A stretch of 32,428 nucleotides of DNA from CAYGZA01 sp964354135 (GTDB taxonomy: Bacteria > Planctomycetota > Planctomycetia > Pirellulales > Thermoguttaceae): contig CAYGZA010000028.1 in assembly GCA_964354135.1 (NCBI GenBank), positions 1-32,428 on the forward strand. Direction: 5' to 3'. This document shows, piece after piece, positions 14,978 through 21,443 of this stretch. The notes under the pieces are model-generated. The model was not told where the DNA came from, made no database searches, and saw only the letters and a program-made list of their open reading frames with translations. Position 1 is the first letter of the stretch. The number at the start of each line of letters is the position of its first letter. Made by a program: the position numbers and the translations under genes.

Positions 14978-15769
14978 ATGGGCGACGAGTCAGGACGCTC
15001 GCGTTTGATTATCACCTGCGGGTTAGTCGCGGCCTTGGGGTTCGCGGCCGGTATGGGTGTCGGCCTGCCGATCGGCGCCTTGAAAAGCGAGTCCCGTCAG
15101 TCGATCGAGGCGGAGCGGGATCAGGCTGCCCAGAAGGTCGCTTCGCTGGCCGGCGAGAACGCACGCCTCCGCAAGATAACTAAGATTGACGAAGACTTCA
15201 GGGCGAAATACCTTACCTGGATGGACGAACTCGATCATTTCCTCGGACTCCAACCGGAACTCATTCGATCTCTCCGCTCAGGAGAACAACTCACTGATGA
15301 GTGGATGAATGAATTCCGCCAATCCTCAGAACGCCTTATAAGACTCAGGCCGTCGCGTCTCGCGGCGGAGCAGTCGGGAAATCAGCCCGCAGAGCGCTTC
15401 GCTGGCGACGGCAAAAGGCGGCGGGATGCGATTGTTGTAGCCTTTGGCTCCACCTTGACGCTACTCAGCGTCTTCACGACGGACGGGGACGTTTGCCAAT
15501 TGCACGCGCCTTCCGATGTTCTGGCGGGCAGCGATACGAAGAAACTGGCATTCCTCTTGCTCTATATGGCCGGAAAGTTGGATCAGGACGCAGAACAGTT
15601 GCGAGAGTACGAAGCGATGTCCAGACCGCTGGTGGACCATTGGATCGCGAGCGCGGAGGAACTGAGTCGCGAAGGGAAATTCGACAAGGACGAAGTGGAT
15701 CGGTGGCGGAATCACTTCAACAAGCGCGTTTTCGGGCCGCCACGTATCACGACGGAGAAGTCGAAGTAG
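14978..15769 (+). CDS. glycine-zipper single-TM protein, paralogue 1
   Basis: A 263-residue protein not recognised as a known family. The ATG at 14978 has GGAGGG eight bases upstream. A short N-tail precedes one transmembrane helix (about 11-34) with Gly21, Gly25, Gly29 and Gly33 in a GxxxG series, then KSESRQSIEAERDQAAQK, shared with three neighbours, which begins a coiled coil. Residues about 70-148 are unique to this copy. Residues 150-263 are a helical C-terminal module shared with paralogues 2 and 3 (AFGSTLTLL, LDQDAEQLREYE, SRPLVDHWIA, RNHFNKRVFG). No catalytic motif is seen. It is first in a five-gene operon and probably acts as a membrane scaffold or sensor; that role is inference. 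Confidence 0.8.
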   Translation: MGDESGRSRLIITCGLVAALGFAAGMGVGLPIGALKSESRQSIEAERDQAAQKVASLAGENARLRKITKIDEDFRAKYLTWMDELDHFLGLQPELIRSLRSGEQLTDEWMNEFRQSSERLIRLRPSRLAAEQSGNQPAERFAGDGKRRRDAIVVAFGSTLTLLSVFTTDGDVCQLHAPSDVLAGSDTKKLAFLLLYMAGKLDQDAEQLREYEAMSRPLVDHWIASAEELSREGKFDKDEVDRWRNHFNKRVFGPPRITTEKSK

Positions 15770-15858
15770 CGGGTCGCCCGAGGGCCGCCCGCCACGGTTC
15801 GCACTCGCGCCCGCGGTGCATCAGGCGTTGCTGGTAGTTCCTCGAGGAGGGCAGAGCG

Positions 15859-16404
15859 ATGGGCACTGAGTCGGGACGATCCGCTCGGATCGTGACATGC
15901 GCGGTGGCCGCGGTCTTCGGGTTGGCGGCCGGCGTGCTGATCGGCCTGGCGATCGGCGGCGTGAAGAGCGAGTCCCGCCAGTCGATCGACGCGGAGAGGG
16001 ATCGCCTTGCCCAAGAGGCCGGTTCTCTGGCCGGCGAGCGGTCGGCGGAGCTCACCGCGATCGCCATGGCGCTGGGCTCGACTCGGACGCTGCTCGACCT
16101 CTTCAATACGAGCAGGGAGCTTTCCGAATCGGGCCACAATTCCTTCGACCAATTGCATCTGCTGTTACAGGACCTAGCCTCGAAACTGGCTCGGGACGCG
16201 AAGGTCTTGCGAAAATACAAAGTGGCGTCGAAGCCGCTGGTGGACCATTGGATCGCGGCCGTCGAGAAGTTGAGCCGCGAAGGGAAATTGGATGGGGACG
16301 TGTTTGTCCGGTGTCGAAACCACTTTGACCTGGACGTCTTCGGGACGTCAGGTTTTCTGAGGGAGAAAAAAGGACACGCCGACCTCCCGCCGCCGCTGCC
16401 TTAG
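15859..16404 (+). CDS. glycine-zipper single-TM protein, paralogue 2 (minimal form)
   Basis: A 181-residue member of the local family. The ATG at 15859 has GAGGAGGG upstream, in a context nearly the same as that of paralogue 1. The TM helix holds GLAAGVLIGLAIGG (21-34; Gly21, 25, 29, 33), then KSESRQSIDAERDRLAQEA. Here the C-terminal module (about 64-170: AMALGSTRTLLDLF, KVLRKYKVASKPLVDHWIAA, RCRNHFDLDVFG) joins the N-terminal module directly, without the insert found in copies 1 and 3. It therefore shows the two shared modules by themselves. Its tail (GHADLPPPLP) differs. It lies 89 bp after copy 1 and 14 bp before copy 3. Function unknown. Confidence 0.8.
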   Translation: MGTESGRSARIVTCAVAAVFGLAAGVLIGLAIGGVKSESRQSIDAERDRLAQEAGSLAGERSAELTAIAMALGSTRTLLDLFNTSRELSESGHNSFDQLHLLLQDLASKLARDAKVLRKYKVASKPLVDHWIAAVEKLSREGKLDGDVFVRCRNHFDLDVFGTSGFLREKKGHADLPPPLP

Positions 16405-16418
16405 AAAGGAACCGCGTC

Positions 16419-17165
16419 ATGACGAGCGACAAGCATCAAATCGAGGCGCCGCCGGTCGTCATGCCGCGGCCGACGTTCAACCGGATTGCCTGCGGGATGG
16501 CTGCGGCGCTCGGCCTCGCGGCCGGCGTGCTGATCGGACTCGCGATCGGGGGCGTCAGGAGCGAGTCCCGTCAGTGGATCGACGCGGAGCGGGACCGGCT
16601 CGCCCAAGAGGCCGATTCGCTGGCACGTTGGAAAAACGATCTCGACGCGATCAGCCGCGATTGGGAGCCGTTTCGGGCGAAGCGAGATCAACTCACCCAA
16701 GAGCTCGCCTCGGCCCGACGCGAGCGGGACGGTGCCGTGGAGCAGGAAGCCAAGTTGCGGCAAGAAATGGTCCGCTCGATTCCTCGCCCGGAAGACCCTA
16801 AGAAGTCATCCGCTGCGGAAGACTTCGCGCGTGGGCAAGAAGAGGCGCGGCCTGTTGTAACGGTCATGGCGCTCGGATCGACTTTGACCTTGCTCGATTT
16901 GTCGGGAGCGATGCAAGTCGCGGCTAAATCGAAGGAACCCACACTGACGGTTCTCTGGGTGGCGATGAATGCGCAACTCGACGAGGACGCGGAAAACTTG
17001 CGAAAAGATGAGGAACTATCGAGATCGTTGGTGAAAGGCTGTCTTGCGGCCCTCGCGCGACGAGCGGAGCGCGGGGAACAATGGGAACGGGACTCGCTCA
17101 CTCGAATGCGGGATCACTTCGACAAGCGCGTCTTCGGGTCGCCACGCCTCACGAAGGAGAAGTAG
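16419..17165 (+). CDS. glycine-zipper single-TM protein, paralogue 3
   Basis: A 248-residue member of the local family, ATG at 16419 with AAAGGA upstream. It has a longer proline-containing N-tail (IEAPPVVMPR) shared with paralogue 4, a TM helix with Gly32, 36, 40 and 44, and a long coiled coil to about residue 120 (RWKNDLDAISRDWEPFRAKR, LTQELASARRERDGAVEQE) almost the same as in copy 4. From about 146 it carries the C-terminal module of copies 1 and 2 (VMALGSTLTLLDL, LDEDAENLRKDEELSR, MRDHFDKRVFGSPRLTKEK). It is thus a bridge between the two sub-types. Function unknown. Confidence 0.8.
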   Translation: MTSDKHQIEAPPVVMPRPTFNRIACGMAAALGLAAGVLIGLAIGGVRSESRQWIDAERDRLAQEADSLARWKNDLDAISRDWEPFRAKRDQLTQELASARRERDGAVEQEAKLRQEMVRSIPRPEDPKKSSAAEDFARGQEEARPVVTVMALGSTLTLLDLSGAMQVAAKSKEPTLTVLWVAMNAQLDEDAENLRKDEELSRSLVKGCLAALARRAERGEQWERDSLTRMRDHFDKRVFGSPRLTKEK

Positions 17166-17201
17166 GGGCGAGAGTCGAGGGGCGCGACGAGGAACAAGAC
17201 G

Positions 17202-17546
17202 ATGGAATACATCCTGCCGTGGATCTTTCTGGGGTGGATCTTTTGCGCGTTCGGCGCGGCCGCGATAGGGAGCCATCGCGAAGCGCAAACGGAAGCCTTC
17301 ATCTACGGAATGTTGTTCGGGCCCATCGGCCTGATCGTCGCCGGCTTTCTTGACCAACGGCTGCAATGCCCGATGTGTCATGGCCGGGTCAATGGTGAGC
17401 CGAGTCTCTGCCCACATTGCCGGACCGGGCTGAAATGGCGGGACGTCGACAGTTTCTGGGGCGAGAAGCGGGTCGCGACGCCGCTGAACCCACCGGCGCC
17501 GGACATCCGCCCGCCGCCACTACCGGAGAAAGGGCCTGAATCATGA
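17202..17546 (+). CDS. two-TM zinc-ribbon membrane protein in the paralogue operon
   Basis: A 114-residue protein. ATG at 17202, GAGGAA about eight bases upstream. Two hydrophobic helices (about 3-23 and 33-50, the second with YGMLFGPIGLIVAGF) are followed by a zinc ribbon with Cys56, Cys59, Cys70 and Cys73 (CPMC, CPHC) and a proline-rich tail. The polar hairpin GSHREAQTEAF lies between the helices. It is 36 bp after paralogue 3, and its stop overlaps the start of paralogue 4 by four bases (ATGA), so it belongs to the same transcript. A role as a small membrane partner of the paralogues is inference. Confidence 0.82.
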   Translation: MEYILPWIFLGWIFCAFGAAAIGSHREAQTEAFIYGMLFGPIGLIVAGFLDQRLQCPMCHGRVNGEPSLCPHCRTGLKWRDVDSFWGEKRVATPLNPPAPDIRPPPLPEKGPES

Positions 17547-18283
17547 GCGCCGGGAAACACACGATCGAAGCGCCGCCGGTGGTGATGCCGCGACGATCGC
17601 TCAGTCGGATCGCCTGCGGGATGGCGGCGGCGTTCGGGCTGGCGGCCGGCGTGGTGATCGGCCTGGCCATCGGGTCGCCGAGCGAGTCCCGCCAGTGGAT
17701 CGACGCGGAGCGGGACCGGCTCGCCCAGGAGGCCGCGTCGCTAGCGCGGTGGAAGAGTGATCTCGACGCGCTCCAACGCGAATGGGAACCGTTTCGGGCG
17801 AAGCGGAATGAGCTCACTGAAGAGTTGGCTTCCGCTCGACGCGACAAGGACGAAGCCGTCGACCGGGAAACCAAGCTGCGGGAGGAGTTGGCCCGCACTA
17901 TTGCAACCCGCGACAAGTTGCGCGATGTCCTCGATTCCCAAGTGGTTGCGCCAAGCGATTCCGCCGCGAAATCGAAAGCGGGCACGTGGAAAAGACTCGC
18001 TCAATGGGTAGTAAAATCGCAAGAACGGGAGGGGACCAAGTCGAGCGAGCCTTTCGTAACCACTGGCGACACCTGGCGGGTTTCTTGGCGCACGGACCAC
18101 CCTGCGTATTTGCGTTTCGGGTTTGTCGCCATCACGGTGCGGGACAAGGCGGGAAGCCTCGTGTCCGAAACCTCGGGCTGGGGGAATGGTTCATTCTTGG
18201 TGCAACGTGGCCCCGGCAGTTATTACGTGGACGTCACAGCGATCGGCGCCCGGGCCATCATTACGATCGAGGAGCCGTATTGA
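17543..18283 (+). CDS. glycine-zipper single-TM protein, paralogue 4, with beta-sandwich C-terminus
   Basis: A 246-residue member of the local family, translationally coupled to the zinc-ribbon gene by an ATGA overlap. The N-tail, the TM helix (Gly32, 36, 40, 44 in GLAAGVVIGLAIG) and the coiled coil to about 125 match paralogue 3. The C-terminal module of copies 1-3 is missing. Instead residues about 172-246 form a small all-beta domain (GDTWRVSWRTD, VAITVRDKAGSLV, GSFLVQRGPGSYYVDVTA, ITIEE) of a kind I recall from bacterial lipoproteins and secreted proteins, where its ligand is unclear. This module swap suggests that the shared N-terminal half presents different heads in one complex. Confidence 0.82.
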   Translation: MSAGKHTIEAPPVVMPRRSLSRIACGMAAAFGLAAGVVIGLAIGSPSESRQWIDAERDRLAQEAASLARWKSDLDALQREWEPFRAKRNELTEELASARRDKDEAVDRETKLREELARTIATRDKLRDVLDSQVVAPSDSAAKSKAGTWKRLAQWVVKSQEREGTKSSEPFVTTGDTWRVSWRTDHPAYLRFGFVAITVRDKAGSLVSETSGWGNGSFLVQRGPGSYYVDVTAIGARAIITIEEPY

Positions 18284-18435
18284 GGGGCGAGGGAGATATT
18301 CGTGCTCTGCGCGATCTATCTGCTTCTGGATGCCCGGCTGCCGGGAAGCGGGCAATTGAACCTCCCGCCGCCGTCGAACCTCCCGCCGCCGCCGAGTTCC
18401 CGCGGGTAGTGGTTTCGGCGCGCCCTCACCCCCGG

Positions 18436-18461
18436 CCCCTCTCCCGCGGACGGGAGAGGGG
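18436..18461. terminator. GC-rich hairpin downstream of the paralogue operon
   Basis: A perfect 11-bp stem (CCCCTCTCCCG at 18436-18446, CGGGAGAGGGG at 18451-18461) with loop CGGA, followed by AGTTATTGTT. The T-rich tail is weak, so it may be a factor-assisted terminator or a dispersed repeat; the preceding CCCTCACCCCCGGCCCC is a sequence common at bacterial gene ends. The remaining 18284-18573 shows no gene, only a CCTCCCGCCGCCG duplication near 18362-18386. Confidence 0.5.
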
Positions 18462-18573
18462 AGTTATTGTTGGACGGCCGCTAAGTAAAAGTCCCGCAAG
18501 CGCGCGGTAAGGAGAAAAGGTTCGGGATTCAGACTTTCATACTGCCAGGCGGATATCAATGGACATGGTATAC

Positions 18574-18601
18574 TTGACATACGCATCAATTCCCCTAGAA
18601 T
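18574..18601 (+). promoter_or_regulatory. promoter of the toxin-antitoxin pair, leaderless type
   Basis: TTGACA (18574-18579, perfect -35), a 16-base spacer and TAGAAT (18596-18601) lie only six bases before the toxin ATG at 18608. Transcription would start at or next to the ATG, leaving no room for a Shine-Dalgarno site. A GTATAC palindrome at 18568-18573 abuts the -35 box and could be part of an operator. Confidence 0.65.
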
Positions 18602-18607
18602 ACGACA

Positions 18608-18862
18608 ATGGTCACAGTCAGCGTGACGGCGAGTGCGGCAGCCGACTTTGAGGACCTCCCTCGCCCAATCCAGACGCGGGTGGTTGCTTTGTTTCGACGA
18701 CTGGAGCATTGGCCGGAGGTAAGCGGCGCGAAGCCTCTGCGAGGCAAGCTGGCCGGCAGTTACCGTATCCGGACCGGAGACTACCGCCTGCAGTTTCGGG
18801 TCGAAGGACACAGGTTGCGGGTGGAGAAGATCGGACACCGAGGCAAGTTTTACGAGGAGTGA
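18608..18862 (+). CDS. RelE/ParE-superfamily toxin
   Basis: An 84-residue protein, probably the toxin of a type II pair. The core has the RelE/ParE pattern: an N-terminal strand and helix (SAAADFEDLPRPIQTRVVALFRRL), KPLRGKLAGSYRIRTGDYRLQFRV (43-65) and the closing strand RVEKIGHRGKFYEE. Whether it is an mRNA interferase or gyrase poison is not clear. The Arg-rich stretch and C-terminal Tyr82 fit RelE/HigB-type interferases. Toxin precedes antitoxin with a 4-bp gap, the HigBA-like order. The mRNA is predicted to be leaderless, which may limit toxin translation. Confidence 0.85.
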   Translation: MVTVSVTASAAADFEDLPRPIQTRVVALFRRLEHWPEVSGAKPLRGKLAGSYRIRTGDYRLQFRVEGHRLRVEKIGHRGKFYEE

Positions 18863-18866
18863 GGAG

Positions 18867-19214
18867 ATGCAAACGGTTCGTCTGGAAGGAAAAGCCTACG
18901 TGGTCGTGCCACGCGAGGAATACGAGCGCCTCGTCACCTTGTCCAAGGCGGCGGAGTTGCCGCCGTTGCCTAAGGCGGACGCCCAAGGCGACTATCCCGC
19001 CGTTGAGTATGCCTGTGCCAGCATTGCCCGGAGTGTTATTCGCGATCGTGTTGAGGCTGGACTGACTCAGCGCAGGCTGGCCGAGTTGGCCGGCATTCGC
19101 GTGGAAACGCTCTGCCGCATCGAAGCCGGAAAGCAGATTCCATCCGTGCCAACGATCGAGAAGATCGACCAGGCGTTGAAAAGGGCCAGGCCCCGCAAAC
19201 AGAAAGGCAGATGA
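18867..19214 (+). CDS. XRE-family antitoxin with PHD-like N-terminus
   Basis: A 115-residue protein that should neutralise the upstream toxin and repress the shared promoter. The ATG at 18867 has GAGGAG directly upstream, a far stronger site than the toxin has. Residues 1-22 (VRLEGKAYVVVPREEYERL) resemble the strand-and-helix signature of PHD/YefM antitoxins. Residues about 57-105 are an XRE helix-turn-helix (GLTQRRLAELAGIRVETLCRIEAGKQIPSVPTI...). The tail is basic. The combination of a PHD-like start and an XRE domain is unusual but compact and in frame. Confidence 0.85.
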   Translation: MQTVRLEGKAYVVVPREEYERLVTLSKAAELPPLPKADAQGDYPAVEYACASIARSVIRDRVEAGLTQRRLAELAGIRVETLCRIEAGKQIPSVPTIEKIDQALKRARPRKQKGR

Positions 19215-19311
19215 GCTACGGCGAGCAGTTGGACCTGTAGATTCCCAGTTTGACGGTGGTCCGCCGCGCCATCATGCGGCCGCGCCCCGACCCCTGGAAC
19301 TATCCATTTCA

Positions 19312-21294
19312 ATGCTCTCCTCTGCCGAAATCCTCGGACCGAAGGGCCGCGTCGCCGCCCGCTTGGAGAACTACGAGCATCGCCCCCAGCAACTGGCGAT
19401 GGCCGAAGCGGTGGCCGAGGCGATCGCCGCGCGCCGCCACCTGATCGTGGAAGCGGGCACGGGCGTCGGCAAGAGCTTCGCCTACCTGGTGCCGGCGATT
19501 CTGGCGTCGGTGGGCGAGAAGAAAGACACGGGCAAGCCGGACGGCCCCGGCCGCCGCGTCGTGATCTCCACGCACACCATCAGCCTCCAGGAACAGCTCC
19601 TCGGAAAGGACATCCCGTTCCTCAGAAGCGTGACGCCCGTGGAATTCACGGCCGTCCTGGTCAAGGGTCGGGGGAATTACCTCAGTTTGCGGCGGTTGAA
19701 GAACGCCGTGCACCGGGCCGGCAGCCTCTTCTCCCGCGAGGAAGAGTTCGACCACCTCCGCCGGCTCGAGGCCTGGTCCCGCACCACCCACGACGGCTCG
19801 CTTTCCGATCTCGACTTCCGCCCCCTGGGCCACGTCTGGGACGAAGTGGCCAGCGACCACGGGAATTGCATGGGCCGAGCGTGCTCCACCTACAAGGACT
19901 GCTTCTATTACCGCGCCCGCCGCCGCGTCGGCAACGCCCAGATCCTGATCGTCAACCACGCCCTCTTGTTCACCGACCTGGCCCTGCGCCGCGACGGCGC
20001 CGGAATCCTGCCCGAGTACAACGTGCTCGTTTTCGACGAGGCCCACACGATGGAGGCCGTCGCCGGCGAGCACCTCGGGCTCGGGGTCACCAGCGGGCAG
20101 GTCGAGTACCTGCTCAACAAGCTCTACAACGACCGCACGAACCGCGGCCTGCTGGTCCATCACGGGATGGGCGACGCCCAGCAGCAGGTGATGGGCTGCC
20201 GCGAGCGGGCCGACGATTTCTTCGCCGACGTCCACCACTGGCTCGAAACGCACCCCGGCAACGGCCGGGTCCGCGAGCCTCGCGCCGTGCGCAACGCGCT
20301 CAGCGAAGGGCTCGCGAACCTTGCCGCGACCGTGCGCCGCCACGGCGGAAAGCTCGACGAGCCGGCCGAGCGGCAGGACTTCGTCGCTGCGGCCGCCAAG
20401 CTCACGGGGCTGGGCGAGGAGGTTGAGCAGTGGTGCGCTCAAGCGATCCCCGACACCGTCTACTGGGTCGAGTCCCAATGGAGCCGCACCCGGCGGCGGA
20501 TCGTGCTGGCCGCGGCCCCCGTCAACGTCGGCCCGCTCTTGCGCGAGCACCTTTTCGGCGCGGTCCCCACGGTCGTCATGACCAGCGCCACGCTGGCCAC
20601 GGGGGGCGGGTCGTTCGAGTTCTTCAAATCGCGGATCGGGCTCACGCAGGCACAGTCGCTCTGCCTGGGAAGCCCGTTCGACTACCGGCGGCAAGCCCGG
20701 TTGATCCTCCTGGACGGAATGCCCGATCCCGGGGCGGACGAGTCGCGGTACGAGGAGCAGGTGGCCCAAATGGTCCGCCGCTACGTCCAAAGGACCGACG
20801 GCCGGGCGTTTGTGCTTTTCACGAGCTACGGCATGATGAAGCGGGTCGCAGCGGCGCTCACCGGCTGGCTGGCGGAGCAGGACCTGGCCCTGTTCAGCCA
20901 GGCCGACGGTCTGCCTCGCACCCAGATGCTCGACCGCTTCAAGGCGAATCCCCGATCCGTGCTCTTCGGCACGGACAGTTTCTGGCAAGAAGTGGACGTG
21001 CCGGGCGACGCCCTGCAAAACGTGATCATCACCCGGCTCCCCTTCGCCGTCCCCGACCATCCGCTGGTCGAGGCGCGGATCGAGGCCATCCGCGCTTCCG
21101 GCGGCAGCCCGTTCCGCGATTACCAGTTGCCCGGGGCGGTCCTCAAGCTCAAACAGGGTTTTGGACGGCTGATCCGCTCTAAGAGCGACACGGGGATCGT
21201 GGTCATTCTCGACCCTCGCGTGCGAAGCAAGTCCTACGGTAAGCTCTTCCTGAACGCCCTGCCGCAGTGCGAACTGGTGGTCGAGCGGGCGTGA
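19312..21294 (+). CDS. DinG/XPD-like superfamily 2 DNA helicase
   Basis: A 660-residue ATP-dependent 5'-3' helicase of the DinG/XPD group, likely in repair or replication-transcription conflicts. Motifs: Walker A EAGTGVGKS (47-55), VVISTHTISLQEQL (Ia), DEAH (242-245), MTSATLATGG (III) and QGFGRLIRS (VI). The iron-sulfur region has KGRGNYLSLRRL, where Ser125 replaces the usual first Cys, then Cys186, Cys191 and Cys197 (CMGRACSTYKDC). The N-terminal exonuclease domain of some DinG proteins is absent. The Shine-Dalgarno site before the ATG is weak. The gene converges with the 21444 gene across a repeat-rich 149-bp gap. Confidence 0.9.
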   Translation: MLSSAEILGPKGRVAARLENYEHRPQQLAMAEAVAEAIAARRHLIVEAGTGVGKSFAYLVPAILASVGEKKDTGKPDGPGRRVVISTHTISLQEQLLGKDIPFLRSVTPVEFTAVLVKGRGNYLSLRRLKNAVHRAGSLFSREEEFDHLRRLEAWSRTTHDGSLSDLDFRPLGHVWDEVASDHGNCMGRACSTYKDCFYYRARRRVGNAQILIVNHALLFTDLALRRDGAGILPEYNVLVFDEAHTMEAVAGEHLGLGVTSGQVEYLLNKLYNDRTNRGLLVHHGMGDAQQQVMGCRERADDFFADVHHWLETHPGNGRVREPRAVRNALSEGLANLAATVRRHGGKLDEPAERQDFVAAAAKLTGLGEEVEQWCAQAIPDTVYWVESQWSRTRRRIVLAAAPVNVGPLLREHLFGAVPTVVMTSATLATGGGSFEFFKSRIGLTQAQSLCLGSPFDYRRQARLILLDGMPDPGADESRYEEQVAQMVRRYVQRTDGRAFVLFTSYGMMKRVAAALTGWLAEQDLALFSQADGLPRTQMLDRFKANPRSVLFGTDSFWQEVDVPGDALQNVIITRLPFAVPDHPLVEARIEAIRASGGSPFRDYQLPGAVLKLKQGFGRLIRSKSDTGIVVILDPRVRSKSYGKLFLNALPQCELVVERA

Positions 21295-21305
21295 GCGGAA
21301 ATGGC

Positions 21306-21439
21306 CAATGACCAAGGCCCAATGACCAAGGCCCAATGACCAAGGTTCAATGACCAAGGGTTCGAGGCGCAAGACGCTTGCTGCTGCGCCCTCCTTTCCC
21401 CCTGAACCTTGACCATTGAAACTTTAGCCTTGGCCATTG
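21306..21439. repeat. tandem and inverted CAATGACCAAGG repeats between convergent genes
   Basis: Four copies of CAATGACCAAGG with a 14-base period (21306, 21320, 21334, 21348) are followed by two inverted near-copies, CCTTGACCATTG (21407-21418) and CCTTGGCCATTG (21428-21439). The two sets could pair across a 47-base centre. The element fills the gap between two genes that end head-on, where a bidirectional terminator would be expected. Confidence 0.7.
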
Positions 21440-21443
21440 GCCC

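Noticed and set aside
21306..21359. CRISPR array from the regular 14-base repeats
   Set aside because: Repeats are 12 bases with two-base spacers, far too short for CRISPR, and no cas gene is present.
19309..21372. 687-codon minus-strand frame opposite the DinG-like gene
   Set aside because: Antisense shadow of the helicase; no domain pattern.
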